This document shows positions 4,492 through 5,248 of a DNA stretch of 5,248 nucleotides, one piece after another; position 1 is the stretch's first letter; each line of letters starts with the position of its first letter. The notes beneath the pieces are model-generated. The model made no database searches. It saw nothing but the letters and a program-made list of their open reading frames with translations, and was not told the origin of the DNA. The position numbers and the translations under genes were made by a program. The DNA is from an uncultured Chloroflexota bacterium (GTDB taxonomy: Bacteria; Chloroflexota; Anaerolineae; Caldilineales; Caldilineaceae), in contig CAIRNL010000789.1 in the NCBI GenBank assembly GCA_903879975.1, forward strand, positions 1 to 5,248, given 5' to 3'.

Positions 4492-5248
4492 TCACATGAA
4501 TGTTGCGCTGTGGAACACGAAAAGTACCGCATCATAGGCACCGAGCTGCACCACCAGTCGCCCTTCCTCTGCACGGCACAGGCGGTTGCCGACAACGTCA
4601 CGCCAGCGCCCGTCGACCGGCACCGGCAGTTCTACCTCACAAGATTCTGCGCCAAAGTTGAGTGCACCCACTGCGTGGTCGCCTTCGTCGTCCCAACGGC
4701 AAAAGCGCACAAGATGCTCCACGGCAAAGTGATTGCCCAGGAAGTGAATGTGATCGCTGCGCAGCGCAGCGTGGCGACGGCGCGCCCGAATCAAGCGCTT
4801 GACCGCCTCCATGTGTGCACGAAATTTGGGCTGCGCCAGCTTGCTCCACTGCAACGGGACGAAATCGATCGTGCGCGGGCTGTCATCGCCGAACTCCTGC
4901 CCTGCGTAGATCATGGGGACCCCCGGTGCAGCAAAGACCGCTACCAGGCCGAGTAGAGCCTGTGCCAGCACCACATCCTGCAGCGTCATACCCTGCGGCT
5001 TGGCAATGTGCTTCCCAGTGTAGAACTTGATTTCGTGCTCGGGACGTACCTCATCATGACTACACGAATAATTGACAACCTGGGGTGACGCGCGAAACCC
5101 CAGGTCACGATAGCCACCGATGGCTCGAAAGATGTCTTTTTTCTCCCACTCCCAGCGCTGGTTGATCACATCGTCGAGTGTGTGATGAAAGTGACCGTTC
5201 CAGACTGCATCCATCTCCGTATCCTGCACGAGCCGAGCCGCATTCTTC
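4492..5248 (-). CDS. GH13 alpha-glucan-active enzyme (branching enzyme or alpha-amylase like), C-terminal part, cut by the right window edge
   Basis: The frame is open to base 5247 and gives the last 251 residues. It shows the end of the GH13 catalytic barrel: AVWNGHFHHTLDDV (visible residues 14-27), then NYSCSHDEV (59-67), whose His64-Asp65 match conserved region IV, and APGVPMIYAGQEFGDD (107-122), the typical 'PG.PM...GQEFG' strand. SHDEV rather than NHD resembles the branching enzyme GlgB, but FHH near the start recalls trehalohydrolase and amylase members, so the exact activity (1,4-alpha-glucan branching, amylase or trehalohydrolase) is open. A small beta-sandwich domain follows (about 170-245, with VGALNFG and LGAYDAVLFVF), as expected for the family's C-terminal domain. 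The nucleophile and acid/base residues lie upstream, outside the window. The stop TGA at 4494-4492 is followed by 149 bases before the methyltransferase start; no T-rich terminator is seen. Confidence 0.82.
   Translation of the reverse strand, partial: KNAARLVQDTEMDAVWNGHFHHTLDDVINQRWEWEKKDIFRAIGGYRDLGFRASPQVVNYSCSHDEVRPEHEIKFYTGKHIAKPQGMTLQDVVLAQALLGLVAVFAAPGVPMIYAGQEFGDDSPRTIDFVPLQWSKLAQPKFRAHMEAVKRLIRARRRHAALRSDHIHFLGNHFAVEHLVRFCRWDDEGDHAVGALNFGAESCEVELPVPVDGRWRDVVGNRLCRAEEGRLVVQLGAYDAVLFVFHSATFM

Noticed and set aside
4471..4956. 161-codon plus-strand frame opposite the GH13 gene
   Set aside because: It is antisense to clear GH13 motifs (SHDE, GQEFG) and has no recognisable features.

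Overview
The window is bacterial chromosomal DNA with tightly packed genes on both strands. Most of it is GC-rich: two 60-base lines counted in the betA-like gene are each 40/60 GC, and one in the right-edge gene is 37/60. The methyltransferase gene is visibly poorer in GC (lines at 3721, 3961 and 4081 count 29, 29 and 25 of 60). No ribosomal RNA, tRNA, CRISPR array or transposase is visible. The taxon cannot be fixed from sequence alone. The unusual GalU-like nucleotidyltransferase, as I recall such proteins, suggests a Chloroflexota-type bacterium, but this is a weak guess.

Layout, left to right. Positions 1-264 (minus) hold the first 88 codons of a fumarylacetoacetate hydrolase family enzyme that runs off the left edge. 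Positions 337-1203 (minus) hold a complete, divergent GalU-like sugar-phosphate nucleotidyltransferase. Both genes have a similar extended -10 box (TGATACAAT and TGATAAAAT) about 50 bases upstream of the start. A 388-base divergent intergenic region (1204-1591) follows, with a 10-bp direct repeat, weak plus-strand promoter candidates and a perfect but apparently unused AGGAGG. Positions 1592-3250 (plus) hold a complete choline dehydrogenase (BetA type), with both GMC signatures and the catalytic His/Asn pair.

Convergent to betA, on the minus strand, is a beta-class DNA methyltransferase (3413-4342). Its last 23 codons appear to be out of frame. A well-formed protein sequence continues in the -1 frame to a TAG at 3273-3275, inside a perfect hairpin only 22 bases from the betA stop. 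The two frames can be joined at a T TTG GGG heptamer (3485-3491). The explanation could be a frameshift mutation or homopolymer sequencing error, a remnant of a partner gene such as a restriction endonuclease, or programmed frameshifting. Upstream of the methyltransferase is the best promoter in the window (TCGACA-17 bp-TAGACT), with a palindrome over the -35 and another centred near -62. Positions 4492-5248 (minus) hold the C-terminal 251 codons of a GH13 alpha-glucan-active enzyme, open at the right edge.

The genes do not form one pathway. The housekeeping-type metabolic genes (sugar nucleotide, alpha-glucan, choline/betaine, FAH-family catabolism) flank a lower-GC orphan methyltransferase that was probably acquired. 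No complete undescribed system is visible. The methyltransferase's hidden tail is the observation most worth checking.
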